NCBI GenBank assembly: GCA_022813625.1
Contig: JAKLMB010000001.1
Coordinates: forward strand, 1,984,001-2,048,000
From: Aaosphaeria pasadenensis
Taxonomy: Eukaryota; Ascomycota; Dothideomycetes; Pleosporales
Direction of reading: 5' to 3'
DNA length: 64,000 nucleotides
Under the pieces are notes generated by a model. That model had not been told where the DNA came from, ran no database searches, and worked only from the letters and a program-made list of their open reading frames with translations. Shown in pieces: positions 8,885-19,158 of the stretch (positions are counted from its first letter, which is position 1; each line of letters begins with the position of its first letter). The translations under genes were made by a program, and so were the position numbers.

Positions 8885-9514
8885 GACATGCAATTGAGAT
8901 GTCAAAATGAGGGTGGACTGGGCGCGCGCGGGAGCTCTCTCGCGAAGCTGTGCTGTGGGGTTGGGGACACCTTTCGTCGGTTAGAGCTGGCTGGTTGGTC
9001 GACGGGGGTCGGAGTTCTAAGGACTACCAAAAACATCCCGGTCACGTCACACTGCAATTGCATGCTTGGCCTCCCCGGGCGAAGAAATAGGATTTGAACA
9101 TATAATATTCTATGGCTATTGCTCATTATTTTAACGATAGCCTTTTGAAGCCTTGCTGGGAGAATGCTGCTAGGATAAACATTTGGGGCGCCCAACTATC
9201 CCACCCAAGCTTCAGGTCCATACGCTTTGACTCGCATGTTGTTTTCCGTCCTTGAATCCTCCAAGATCGAAATAGAGCTTTCCTTTGTTATTTTCAAGGG
9301 CTCAATTCCCAAGACATGGCTGACAGTCTTTCAGAAAAATCTGCCAGTCGATTGTGTCCCACGCTATGGTAGTGTCACATCGACATTGCCATAGCTGTAT
9401 CCTGCTTCTGTTCGTGTTTTTGCCGAATGGCCGGGTATCTCTCGAAATGCACCAAGAGTGCAGTGATCTTTTGGAATCGGCATGAAGATTCGCCGTGTCG
9501 TTCTCCCAACTTGC
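8885..9514. other. Intergenic region: glucosidase promoter and 27K 3' flank
   Basis: It has a CG-rich stretch at about 8918-8950 and the GTGACGTGAC motif at 9041-9050. Nothing else was identified. Confidence 0.55.
9041..9050 (-). promoter_or_regulatory. Possible UPR/CRE-type element upstream of glucosidase I
   Basis: On the minus strand GTGACGTGAC lies about 160 bp upstream of the glucosidase ATG. It contains TGACGTGA, close to bZIP (Hac1/XBP1- or CREB-type) sites. ER-stress control would suit an ER glycan-processing gene, but a single short motif is weak evidence. Confidence 0.3.
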
Positions 9515-10096
9515 TCATCCTCTGCCTGGGGACAGAGGCCTGTTGAATCCACCCTGTCTGTTCATGTATTGACGAGCCTCCATCTTCTTGTCCTTTCTCA
9601 CACCATAATTGCGATCATTTCCAGGGACCTTCGTGTTCTTGGTGGTCTTGAATCCTTTGAATCCCATCACCTTCATCATCTCCCATGTGTCCTCATCCAT
9701 ATCGTCCGGACGCGCCGCCGCATCAGTCATCTTGACATCCTCGGGCTCCTCAGATTTGACTTCAGCCTTCACTGGTCCGCCAGACCTGTTATCGCGTCCG
9801 CGATAGTTTCCTCCAGGGCCCCGGGGTCCTTTTGGTGGCTCTCGCGCGCCGCGGCCGTCGCGTGAGGGTTTCTCGTCACGCTCGTCGCCTCGAACAGGGG
9901 AGCGCGAGCGAAAGCGATTCTTGTCTGATCGTCGTCCACCGCGTTCGTGTCGTGGACTGCGGGAACGATTGCGCCGGTCGTGTGGCTCGCCGCTGCGGTC
10001 GTCTCTCCTTTCGCGGACGTCGCGGTCACGGTTTGGAGCCCGATCGTGGTCTCGTTCCCTATCGCGCGGGCGTGCGCTGCCGTCTCGTGAAGCCAT
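9515..10096 (-). CDS. SNRNP27: U4/U6.U5 tri-snRNP-associated 27 kDa protein
   Basis: A component of the spliceosomal tri-snRNP in the nucleus. The 193-residue intronless protein has an Arg/Asp/Ser-rich N-terminal half (residues about 5-110, with repeated RD, RS and SRSP) and the diagnostic conserved C-terminus: MGFKGFKTTKNTKVPGN, then YGVRKDKK and RQYMNRQGGFNRPLSPGRG. This C-terminal block defines the SNRNP27 family. The ATG at 10096 begins MASRDGSARPRDRERDHD; the frame is open upstream to 10213, but that region has no RS character and is probably leader. Strong antisense frames over this gene are produced by the CGN-rich codons. Confidence 0.9.
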   Translation of the reverse strand: MASRDGSARPRDRERDHDRAPNRDRDVRERRDDRSGEPHDRRNRSRSPRHERGGRRSDKNRFRSRSPVRGDERDEKPSRDGRGAREPPKGPRGPGGNYRGRDNRSGGPVKAEVKSEEPEDVKMTDAAARPDDMDEDTWEMMKVMGFKGFKTTKNTKVPGNDRNYGVRKDKKMEARQYMNRQGGFNRPLSPGRG

Positions 10097-10689
10097 AGTT
10101 GTGAGCGTTGTTGTGTTATGTGGATGTGAGGACTGGATATGGAATGGAAAGTAAGGTTTGGGGAAATGGTTCGTCGATGGTCCTAGCGTCGTTGTTATTA
10201 CCGGATAAAGCAAGTTTGGGAAAAAGGGTCATTTGCAGTAAGGCCCTGGATGCCTAGCGACCACCAACGTGGAATCTGCTGATCAGTTGGGCCTCAATAG
10301 TCACGGAAGAGACTGCTAGTTATTCTATCACAGGGATTAAATTGATCTATCATCTAAATACACAAAGTAAAGGCAAAGACGAAAGCTTCCAGTATAATCC
10401 GATGAACCAGAAGCCTCCACCATCAGAAATCAAAAGTGCACATCCAGCCAATGGGAGCATGCGCACTGTAGTGAGATCAAGGAGGGTAGTATGGAAAGAG
10501 GAATGAAAATCAAGCACAAACGCCAGGGGGTGTTTTGATCATGAGGCAATTCTCTCATGAAAGGGTATATCCAGGTCCGTGAAATGAAGGAATTCGTAAA
10601 CCATGAGTGCCAGCCAGGTGCCATTGAAGTGATGGTGTCAAGTAGAAACGCTGCTGTGAGAGTAAGTGCCAATGAATAACACAAACAGC
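10097..10689. other. Intergenic region: 27K promoter and Elp5 3' flank
   Basis: No feature beyond the expected promoter and 3' UTR. A possible 84-residue minus-strand frame (10430-10684) has no family resemblance and is not annotated. Confidence 0.5.
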
Positions 10690-12009
10690 TCAGATCTCGT
10701 CTTCTTCTTCGTCAAAGTCATCCTCAGAGCCCATATCGTAAAGGATGCGACCACCCTCGCCAGCATCGCCCATTGACTTTTGTGCGTCGTAGTACGGAAG
10801 CACTACACCGTCACGAGCTTGCTTCTGCTTTTCGGTCAAACCAAGGTCGAACGTGGACTGAATCTCGTCGGCAGCAGCTTTGACCATATCGGTGACCTCT
10901 TTGCTGGCGTAGGATGGGACGAGGTCAAGGAGAGTGACAAATTCCTGCTTGAGAGTACCGAGAAACATGCCAGGAAGAGGAGTATTGTAGTCGCTTTGGC
11001 GAGACGGACGTAGAAAGTAAGTTCCGGATTCAGGACGACCAGACTTTCGACGAAATTCAGCTTCAAGTACGATGCCGCGGATGTCGTTGGCTTCGAGGCA
11101 CTGGACGATGCCTTCCGCACCTTGAAGAAGGCCGTACGTTGGTTCTGGAAGGCTGCGTTCTTTCGCAGCTTTGATTGCAAGCATGTGGGCGAATGACTTG
11201 CAGGTGATGATAGTAGTGGCCATGTACTTGATAACATCGAGTGTCTGTGGTGTGTATGCGTCGGCTTCAGCGGTAGCTGGGAGCACATCTTGGTGCCAGA
11301 TACCAAAAAGCATGGAGCTGTATTTAACGGCAACGAGGTTGAGAAGCGTGGCCATTTCAACCTTTTTGTGGTTGAGGAGATCGTGAAGAGAGTCGACGAT
11401 AACAATGCTGGCGTGGAAATCCTTCATGGCGCGATCGATTTCGGCGAGAACCTGATCACCAGCGACATCATGGTAGATTGGGATGTGGCGGATGTACGGG
11501 TGGGGCTTGACAGCTTGATCAAAGGTGAGATAGACGATGTTGATGTTGCGAGACATGGCGCGGCGAAAGAGTTCATCAAGAAGCGTCTTTGAACCTTGAT
11601 TGAGGTCGTCCAGGATGAGGGTAAAAGGCGAAGCTCCGGTGCGCAAGGCGAAAATTCGCATCATGAGATGCACCAAATGGCGCTGGTACTGCGCGACGCT
11701 AAGATTCTTCGCCATGCCGGTTCTTTTGGAAGTGACAGAGGGTGCTGGCTTGCGAACGCCGCTGTAATAGCGATTGTTCTTTCGAATCCAGGAGGAGTCG
11801 TCTCTGCCACGAAGCTTGATGACTCGGTGAGCAGGCTCGTGAATTGGTTTGATGAGGAGCTTTCCAGGCCTAGGCTGCTGATGGTCAAGGCACCATTCAG
11901 GAACAATGGGTTTCTTGTCGGTTGAGGCCTGTACGTGGAGGCCGGCTGCTTCGATGAGGAAATCGAGAGTCTTGGGGCTAATGCAATGATCGACCTCAGT
12001 AGGTGCCAT
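10690..12009 (-). CDS. ELP5: Elongator complex subunit Elp5
   Basis: Elp5 is part of the Elp4-Elp5-Elp6 hexameric subcomplex of Elongator, which modifies wobble uridines (mcm5/ncm5) in tRNA anticodons. The intronless gene encodes 439 residues. Residues about 95-330 show an alternating strand/helix pattern typical of the RecA-like fold: FTLILDDLNQGSKTLLDELF, NINIVYLTFDQ, HASIVIVDSLHDLL and FGIWHQDVLP. As expected for Elp4-6, no full Walker A motif is seen. The acidic C-terminal tail (GSEDDFDEEEDEI) is also common in fungal Elp5. It is divergent from the SDR-like gene to its right, about 690 bp away. The assignment rests on overall pattern and remembered family features, without an alignment. 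Confidence 0.8.
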   Translation of the reverse strand: MAPTEVDHCISPKTLDFLIEAAGLHVQASTDKKPIVPEWCLDHQQPRPGKLLIKPIHEPAHRVIKLRGRDDSSWIRKNNRYYSGVRKPAPSVTSKRTGMAKNLSVAQYQRHLVHLMMRIFALRTGASPFTLILDDLNQGSKTLLDELFRRAMSRNINIVYLTFDQAVKPHPYIRHIPIYHDVAGDQVLAEIDRAMKDFHASIVIVDSLHDLLNHKKVEMATLLNLVAVKYSSMLFGIWHQDVLPATAEADAYTPQTLDVIKYMATTIITCKSFAHMLAIKAAKERSLPEPTYGLLQGAEGIVQCLEANDIRGIVLEAEFRRKSGRPESGTYFLRPSRQSDYNTPLPGMFLGTLKQEFVTLLDLVPSYASKEVTDMVKAAADEIQSTFDLGLTEKQKQARDGVVLPYYDAQKSMGDAGEGGRILYDMGSEDDFDEEEDEI

Positions 12010-12701
12010 TTTGGATCGAAGGAAAGAGAATGAGAGAAGAAGAAAGAAAAAGTAGTGGAATTGGTCTGAGAATGAGATTTTGCAATTTGATAGTCAAGTT
12101 CTGATTGCAAGTGTGTGGTAAAGGGAAAAGGTTGGAAGGTTTAGGTGCGGGCAACGACGAATACTTATAGACTATAATTCGGGGGGCTGAGAGGAGGTAG
12201 GAAGGGGGTCGGGACGCTATCTACAGGAGGCTGGGGCTTTAGAAATTATGACTGACCGTTTGTTCGCAAGGTGAAGAGCGTGAAGTTGCACACTGTGGTG
12301 AACCGCAGTGGGGTACGATGCTTGAAATTCCAAATTGGTAACCACTGACGTGGGTGTCTTGGTGGGAAAATAATGGAATTGTAGAATTTGTCCGCGATCT
12401 CAATATTGATCTCACAGCCAATTGTCTACAAAACTAGAATTACAATAAATGGTTCAGTTTGCGGTGACGTAGGGCAGTGAAAGTGAAAGTTGATATCAAA
12501 AAGTTCACGAGGCGCTAATGTCCGGAGTTGGCCTAGCGCAAAAGAGGGTCGGCGTTAGAGAGATGTGAACTGCCGATCCCCGCTGCCATGCCACTCATTA
12601 ATAAATGTGTTACCGGGAATGGGAGAAAGTGTCGAATTAATGTTTCGTGCCATGCGTCTGAATGTTCAGACGATGCTCTCTTCACATCTTCTCTGGACAG
12701 A
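12010..12701. other. Divergent promoter region Elp5 / SDR-like gene
   Basis: It contains TGACGTGG at 12346-12353 and an imperfect inverted GCGCTA/TAGCGC-type pair at about 12513-12540. No other feature was seen. The frame upstream of the SDR ATG (from 12588) is probably leader. Confidence 0.45.
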
Positions 12702-14088
12702 ATGACGCCTCATCCAAGTAGTGCGCCGTCTGCATCGAGACCTCCAAGACCACGTTCCCCTCATTTCCCGCCTCATAATGCGCCCCGTGTATGGTTCATC
12801 ACTTCCGGTACATCTCCGATATCCATTGCTCTTGCAAAGCACGTTTTAGATCATGGCGATTATGTTGTTGCGGGTGTATTGCCCATTGACTTTGAGAAAA
12901 GGGAAGGCCAGAGTGAGGATTTTCGCACATTTCTTGAAGAAGTAAAGAAGACAGAAAGATGGAGAGAACGATTGAGAGTTGTAGGCTTAGACGGAAGGTA
13001 TGGCCTCTAGAGTCACGATTTCTATTGTTTCGATTCAATACGTCCAAATACTAACACATCGTTTAGAATCGTTGGGCAATGTCAAGCAGCTATAGCAGAG
13101 GCTGTAGAAGCTTTCGGACGCATCGATGTGCTACTGGGATGCACCAGTGAAGGTAATTCTTAGCAAGCGTCTATCCAGTATTTTGTCTGACTGTTCACAT
13201 ACAGCGGTCATTGGTGCGGTGGAGGAGTTGGCCCAGAGCAACCGGACGATCAGTCTAGTCCAAGACACCTTTGAAACAAATTTCTTCGCCAATGTCAACA
13301 TCATCAAGGCCGTACTTCCCATTATGCGTCAGCGAAACAATGGACATATCATCATGCTGACCGGTATAAGTACGTACACTCTCTATTGCACTTGAATGAA
13401 AGCTTATATGAAAAAGCTGGTCATCTGGGAACCCCAGGCTTAGGTTTATACTGTTCGTCTCAGTGGGCTATCGAAGGATATTGTGACGTAAGAATTCACC
13501 GTTCGCTCTTCAAGCCAGCTCTAACCACTTACCCAGAGCATCGCCTACGAAATTGCCCCCTTCAATGTGAAGATGTCCATTGTTCAAGCCAACATGGAAG
13601 TCAATGTTCTGACCAATCGCATGACGTCCGTCCCCCCTCTTCCAGAATACTCCCAAGCCGAGAACCCGGCGCCTCTTGCTCGAGAGATATTCTCCGGACT
13701 CCTCGACAAAATCGATCGACTCAATAATCCTTCGGCATTCCCTGACGAAAGATCACCAGAAGATAGCACTTCAGTCACCAGCCCGGACACAACAATGGAC
13801 GAGTTATTTACCGGAGACTTACTCAGTTCTGACACAGTCACTTCGTTGTATGCTCCTTTGCCGCATTCGCTAAAGTCGTCGCTCATTGCGGAGACTGTGC
13901 ATGCGCTTACTGCTATTGGCGGGCATGACAATCCTCCGGCTCGACATATAGTAGGATTTGAAGGCGTAATTGCTGTGAAGGAGAAGCTGAAGACTACGAG
14001 TGAGGAATTGGAGGATTTTATTGAAGTCAGCAATGCAGTAGATATAGCACGAGATGGTGATCAAATTATGTCGATCAGTATGGATTGA
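12702..14088 (+). CDS. Short-chain dehydrogenase-like protein, probably catalytically degenerate
   Basis: Five exons (12702-12997, 13067-13152, 13205-13369, 13417-13487, 13537-14088) encode 389 residues. The introns are 69, 52, 47 and 49 bp. The order of SDR elements is clear: an N-terminal Rossmann strand (RVWFITSGTSPISIALAKH), EAFGRIDVLLGC, the FETNFFANVNIIKAVLPIM helix, GHIIMLTGI, and the helix beginning at Tyr (LGLYCSSQWAIEG). However, the cofactor motif TGxxxGxG reads SGTSPIS, the active-site Tyr is followed by Q instead of K at +4, and the residue 13 before Tyr is Gly, not Ser. It may therefore be a non-enzymatic SDR paralog. The start at 12702 follows from the beginning of the conserved region; the first ~25 residues are Ser/Pro-rich. 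The last ~150 residues are family-specific with no known motif. Confidence 0.8.
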
Positions 14089-14432
14089 GAACACTTCATC
14101 AAATCCACGTTGTAAATCACAAAGCACACAAATCAATCATCATCCTTAGTGAAATCATAAGACAAAAATTTCATGACTTTGGAAAACATAAGAAAATTAA
14201 GCAAGTTGTTTTTGACAAAATTCTTTATGTCAACTTGAACAATGTAACGGAGTAGTTGTACATCGTGTTAGGCCAGTGAGGAAGGCGGACGTCTAATTAA
14301 AGTTAGACGCAAATCATACAGATTTAAGTCGATCGTTCATGTGGAGCTCCGATGAGTCAGCCGTTTTCTCGATCCCCATGTCCGAGGTTCGGTCAAAACA
14401 ATCCCTCTTCTCTCAGCAAGCAGCTCAATAAA
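14089..14432. other. Intergenic region SDR-like / DUF1640 gene
   Basis: AT-rich 3' flank of the SDR-like gene, then the leader of the next gene. The frame from 14352 is open into the gene, but the ATG at 14433 starts a better mitochondrial presequence. Nothing else was seen. Confidence 0.5.
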
Positions 14433-15676
14433 ATGGCAGCTCCCCGTCTGCCATTCCTGTGGCCGGTGTTGTTTCGCCCTGTGCAGCTCGCGCAACCAAG
14501 AGTACAAAGAGTACACGTGCTTCGTCATACCTCTCATTTCAATCGCAATCTATCCACGACCCCGCGTCGCCGCCAGGGAAGCGTCCCGAAACGATACGGC
14601 ACTGCTCAAGAGCCCGCTGAACACTTGCGGGATGCCCAAGAGCAAAAATTACAGAAGGAACAAAATGACAACGTGGAAGCTGAAGCTAAAGCGGAAAATG
14701 CCTCTGAGTCAGTAGAAGAAGAAGAGGAAGAAGAGCTCCCGTCAACAGCAACTACGAAAGCGACCCAGTCGAATGTAATCGAATCCGTGGATAGCACTCC
14801 TCCTACTTCTCAACCAGAGCCTCCACGTACACCAGATTCTAAGCCTTTGGAAACCATCCTTCACATGCCTTCTCCCGCGGAAGAGGAGCAGCGAAAGCCT
14901 CCGCACCTAAAGACCCCACCTTACGTCCATCACTTTGATACATACGGGCTCGTAAAAGGCCTTACAAAGAGTGGCTTCACGCAAGAACAATCTGTTACAA
15001 TCATGAAAGCCGTTCGTGGAGTCTTAACGGCGAATATGGACCTTGCGCGGGATGGACTAGTGTCAAAATCCAACGTCGAAAACGAAACATACCTGTTCCG
15101 CGCAGCCTGCAGCGAACTACGCACCGAGTTAGAAAACAAAAGGAAAGGAGAGATCGAGTCGATGCGTTCTGAGAGGAATCAGCTTCAGCACGAAGTGGAC
15201 ATTCTCAATCAGAGGTTGGGACAGGAAACTAGTCACTTGAAAGATGAGCTCAAAGGGCTTTTCGATGACCGCAAAATGGCAGTCAGACAAGAGCAGAGGA
15301 CTATGGAGACAATGGTATGCGCCGAACGGACGCTCTTTTATTGACGATTCTGACATCTTTGTAGATCCAAGAACTCAACTACAAAATTACTGTGGTCTTG
15401 AACTCAGATTCGCGCAGCGATGTTGAAGGCTTACGATGGGTACTGACCCGCCGAGCTGCTATTACTGTTGGAGTTGCAGCAGTCATGCTGTTCTTGTCCC
15501 TGAAAGCCTCAAGTCGAGCCTCGCATGCTGAGGACTCAAAGAAGGCGAAGGAAAACAAGCCGCCACCAGAACCAGATCACAGTCCCAAGGATTCTGGCGA
15601 ATTCCGACCGCCTCATAATCAGAGCACGCTCGGTGGGGAGATATTAGTCACAGAGGGCGGCGTATCTCTTGCATGA
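14433..15676 (+). CDS. DUF1640 / CCDC90 (MCUR1-like, yeast Fmp32-like) mitochondrial protein
   Basis: Exons 14433-15314 and 15365-15676 (50-bp intron) encode 397 residues. The N-terminus is Arg-rich, lacks acidic residues and ends RNLSTTPRRRQGS, a typical mitochondrial presequence. Residues about 60-150 are acidic and disordered. The family core begins HHFDTYGLVKGLTKSGFTQE and continues through QSVTIMKAVRGVLTANM, followed by a long coiled coil (about 205-300) and one transmembrane segment near the C-terminus (AAITVGVAAVMLFLSL). This layout is that of inner-membrane MCUR1/CCDC90B and yeast Fmp32, linked in the literature to the calcium uniporter, proline metabolism or cytochrome oxidase assembly; which role applies here is unknown. 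It converges on the isomerase gene with only 51 bp between stops. Confidence 0.88.
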
Positions 15677-15727
15677 ATTTAAATAATATCTAACCTAGTC
15701 GCCGAATTCCCTGCGCTCATCGTACAT

Positions 15728-16601
15728 CTACAATTTATGCTTTTTCTCGCCGCTTGCGATTTTCCTGAATTCTTCTTGTGGCACACCCTTCAAAAATCGT
15801 TGAAGTCCTGCAAAGACTTCCTCGACACCCTGCTTATCGAGGATATCCATTTCCGGCTTCCTTATCAGTCTCTTGATGCCAATCAGACTTTCGCCGTTCA
15901 AGTGGTCACCCAATCGGTTATCAACCTCTTTCAGTACCTCTTCCAAGAATTTTGGTGAGTCCTTGCTGCCAACATCGATAACTTGGTTTACAAAACCAGT
16001 CTGGACGAGCTCCTCGCATGTGATGCGCTTGCTCATGATCAGCGCCTCATTTGCCTTGCTGATGCCCAAGCGGCGAACGAAGCCAACAGATGCGTTACCC
16101 TCGGCAACAAGACCGAGGGACGAAAATGGCGTCAGCAAGAAAGAGTGCGGTGCGGCGTAGATGAAATCCGAGAATGCAATGAGTGCCGCTGACAATCCAA
16201 CTGCCGGACCATTGAGAGCAGTAACGAGAATCTTAGGATGAGAGTAAAATGCGTGTGTGATGTGAAGATTGTTCGAAACGAAATTCTTCAGCCAGAAGCG
16301 GCGAAGGTCTTCGTTCTCTGGTTGGGAACCACCAATGGCTACATCCGCGCCTCTAGATAGAAAGTTAGCGACACCCTTCATGTGAAAGAAGTTGAGCTTA
16401 GACAACGACTTACGCAGAGAAATATCTCCCCTTGCCGGTAAGAACAGTAATGTAGATGTCGTCGCGAGCAGCAACTTCGTACATCGCCTTCGCGAGCGCG
16501 AAATATAAATCTCCATTCAAGGCATTGAGCTTCTTCGGCTGATTGAGCGTGATGATGGCAACCTTGCCTTTGTACTCAACGAGAATGCCGTCTTCTGCCA
16601 T
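15728..16601 (-). CDS. ECI1: Peroxisomal enoyl-CoA isomerase/hydratase (Eci1-like)
   Basis: Crotonase-fold enzyme expected to convert 3-enoyl-CoA to trans-2-enoyl-CoA during beta-oxidation of unsaturated fatty acids. Exons 16601-16414 and 16352-15728 (61-bp intron) encode 270 residues. Crotonase features are VAIITLNQPKKLNALNGDLY, the oxyanion-hole segment GRYFSAGADVAIGG, ILVTALNGPAVGLSAALIAF, and LGLVAEGNASVGFVRRLG carrying the probable catalytic Glu. The C-terminus KKHKL ends in HKL, a PTS1-type tripeptide comparable to HRL of yeast Eci1, so import into peroxisomes is likely. It is divergent from PET100. The isomerase call is preferred over hydratase because of the single Glu and the tail, but is not certain. 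Confidence 0.88.
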
Positions 16602-17370
16602 GCTTTCTTTCGGAGGCGAGATTTTAGGTGGTTTTGATTTAATATTTGATGAGATAGGAGGAACTGATATAGAGCGCGTCTAAGAAGGTGCGAGGTCAGG
16701 AAATGGTGGAAGTTGAAGTCTATATGACGGTCTCCGGGAGAGTAATACATATGGAAGATGAGCCGAGGTCTCGCGCGGCAGCTCCACAGGCGGTGATTTA
16801 AGCTATACCAAACACAGTGTTAGTGCCATTTGGGGATAGTAATCCAAAGCAGTGTATCGTTCGAATAGTATTCTTATACTACTCGTACGATGGAATAATT
16901 TTTAGAAATCTATTCACTAAGTATCAGGTACGGGGGACGATACAATGATATGGGAATTGATTCAGAGATATACGCCAATCGTGATCGATGGATAACTAGC
17001 GAAAGGACCAGCCACCAGTAGTAACTTGACTTACAGTTGTATGAATATCGTCAAGAATGCGGTGACAGTTGAGGTAGCATTGCTACTACGATAAGAAAGG
17101 GGCTAATTGGCGACAATTCGCAATGTTATTACCAGGTTTATACAGCCATTTACTCGTGCTAGATGGTACGAGTAAGTTTAAGGAACGTTCATAAATCCAT
17201 GAGGGCTGATTGGGGGAGTAAAACAGACAAGATCCGATAATAGCCCGCACAATCTACGAACCATCTCCCCAAACATTTTCCTGAGCTCATCACTCCACTG
17301 GCTCTGTCTCTGCCTCTCCAGGTTCACGCTTGTCGTACGTTAAGCCATATACAACAAACACAAATTCAAA
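16602..17370. other. Divergent promoter region ECI1 / PET100
   Basis: About 770 bp with no recognisable gene, repeat or strong motif. The PET100 leader from about 17280 is pyrimidine-rich. Confidence 0.5.
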
Positions 17371-17696
17371 ATGGGAGGTCCAAACCTCGAAGTATTCAAG
17401 GTACGAAGAGCGTTCATATTTGTGACAATGCAATGTTGCTGACTTTATTGTCGCTCTAGTTTGGGATGTACATCCTCTTTCCCATCGGAACCATGTACTA
17501 CTTTGGAACGAACCTGGATGGCAAATTCACTGTTCCCGACTTCTGGCCGAAAGAAGGACAGACACACAAGATCCCCTACGAGCGCGAAGAGATCCAGAAA
17601 GAGCTTGCACGACTGAAAGCACAGAGGCAACAAGCGAGGAGGCTGAGGGAGGCAGAGGAGGCAAATCAGGCTGCGGCGGAGGGCAGGGGATCATGA
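17371..17696 (+). CDS. PET100: Cytochrome c oxidase assembly factor Pet100
   Basis: Small mitochondrial inner-membrane protein needed for a late step of cytochrome c oxidase assembly. Exon 1 (17371-17400) encodes only MGGPNLEVFK; a 59-bp intron follows, then exon 2 (17460-17696), giving 88 residues. FGMYILFPIGTMYYFG is the membrane segment, followed by the family motif PDFWPKEGQ and IPYEREEI and a charged helix rich in Arg, Gln and Ala (about 55-88). Length and motif order match Pet100. The first exon would be missed by simple open-frame searches. Confidence 0.93.
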
Positions 17697-17927
17697 TACT
17701 TGACGGCACAATAGCTCTCGTTGATTGATCATTTGGACGAGTGGAAATGATACTGTCGTGAGATGTTAAAAGGTCTCTCATAAAGGAATCAAACAAAGGA
17801 CCCAAATATTGCATATTGTTCACGGCGTCACGGTTTTTACGAAGGGTTGAGATTACGTTGTAAAAAGTGTACAGCGTTGTATATTACATTTGTAACAATT
17901 CTATCGAGCTATATGATTTTGAGATGA

Positions 17928-18918
17928 TCAAACAGTAACTTTACCCCGAATATCGGTCCACAATTCGTCGGACACGCCACCTTGGGCTAAATTCATATAG
18001 ATACCTTGGATACCCGTAACTTCTTGCAAATCATCCAAAAAGTTGCTGAGTTCCTTTGCCGCGGGATCATTCTCCAATTGAACCTTGGTATCTTCATTTG
18101 GGTCCCAGATGATCTCGCTTTCCTCGATCTCCATCTCCAACTCTTTTGCAATTGTCTCTGCTGTTGTCTTCGTTTGAGCAGGTTCTGTGTAAATTATTAC
18201 TCGACCTTCCGAGTCCTCCACTACATCTAATACACCGAGTTCCAGTGCCGGCTCAAGGACCTCGTCTGCGCCAATGCCGTCTTTTTTCTGGAGTATGATG
18301 CGCCCCTTCTTTTCGAACATGTAGCCGCTTGGTGTTACTTGTCCACCCAACTCTTTGATTAGCAACCGTAGGTCAGCCAATAAACGCAACTTGTTGTCTG
18401 TTTGGCATTCAATGACTGCGGCAATTGAACCAGGTAACATAGCTTCGAGGGTCACCGCTTCGAGCGCGGCGCCGGAGGCAGATAGACCTTGGCCGCGGGC
18501 GATGGCCGCCTCGATATTTGCCTTCGGTACGGCACTCTTCTTCGCAGTGGATATGGCGAGGGCGAGGCGTGGGTTCATGTTCGGGTCAGGTCCACCAATT
18601 TTTACTGCGTTTGAAATGTCTTTCGTCATGATTGCTCGCTGTTTGCTCTTTGCGGCGTCATTTTTGCCTTTATCATGCTTGATCGTCGCCCATTTACTTG
18701 GAACCATGTTAGCTGTTGCTTTGAGCCATGAAATGTGGTTGTTTGGCATACGAATGGCCCGAGTTGCATGCTGGAGAGCTGGAGAAAGTCCTCGTTTGCC
18801 ATTTCAGCATTCGCTCATACTGACACCGATTGGCCGGTGGCGTCGGTCGTCGACAGGCGCATTCGAGGTATTTTCCAAGGGATGAGGGTCTAGTGACCCG
18901 AAATCGAGGAGCGGACAT
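17928..18918 (-). CDS. TACO1: Mitochondrial TACO1/YebC-family translation factor
   Basis: YebC/TACO1 family; TACO1 supports translation of mitochondrial COX1 mRNA, and bacterial relatives help ribosomes through polyproline. Exons 18918-18752 and 18696-17928 (55-bp intron, branch GCTAAC) encode 311 residues. Exon 1 is a presequence (RTFSSSPACN). The splice restores the family signature SGHSKWATIKHDKGKND, which no single frame contains. Further signatures are KDISNAVKIGGPDPNMNPRL and KANIEAAIARGQG, plus the three-domain length. An apparent start MPNNHISW at 18749 is intron read-through. It is divergent from LAA1, 240 bp away. Confidence 0.93.
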
Positions 18919-19093
18919 TATTATAAGGCAATTGTAGTCGTGATCGTCATCATGCTATGGGCGAGTGGAAAACTAGGTAGGTGCTTGGCGCAACGGAGGT
19001 GAGGACAACTCCGCAACGTGAGCTATAGTCTACCCCCACGTTGTCATCTAGACCTCAACCTTCTACCACTGAGGTCAAGCAACACCGCGCCAT

Positions 19094-19150
19094 GTGAGTT
19101 GAACACATCCGATTTCGAATATTTCGTACTGACATTTCCGCCCGCTTTAG
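19094..19150 (+). promoter_or_regulatory. Probable 5'-leader intron of LAA1
   Basis: A 57-bp intron candidate: donor GTGAGT directly after CCAT, branch TACTGAC, acceptor CGCTTTAG. It ends 8 bp before the LAA1 ATG at 19159. Unspliced RNA would carry an ATG-TGA minimal upstream frame formed by the exon-intron junction; splicing removes it. Confidence 0.55.
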
Positions 19151-19158
19151 TAGTCACA

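Noticed and set aside
9769..10154. Overlapping plus- and minus-strand frames across the 27K gene
   Set aside because: Produced by repetitive CGN/GAC codons of the RD-rich region; no family resemblance.
17928..18749. TACO1 starting at MPNNHISWLKATANMVPSKW (18749) as a one-exon gene
   Set aside because: A 55-bp intron restores the family signature SGHSKWATIKH and adds a mitochondrial presequence; the longer frame is intron read-through.
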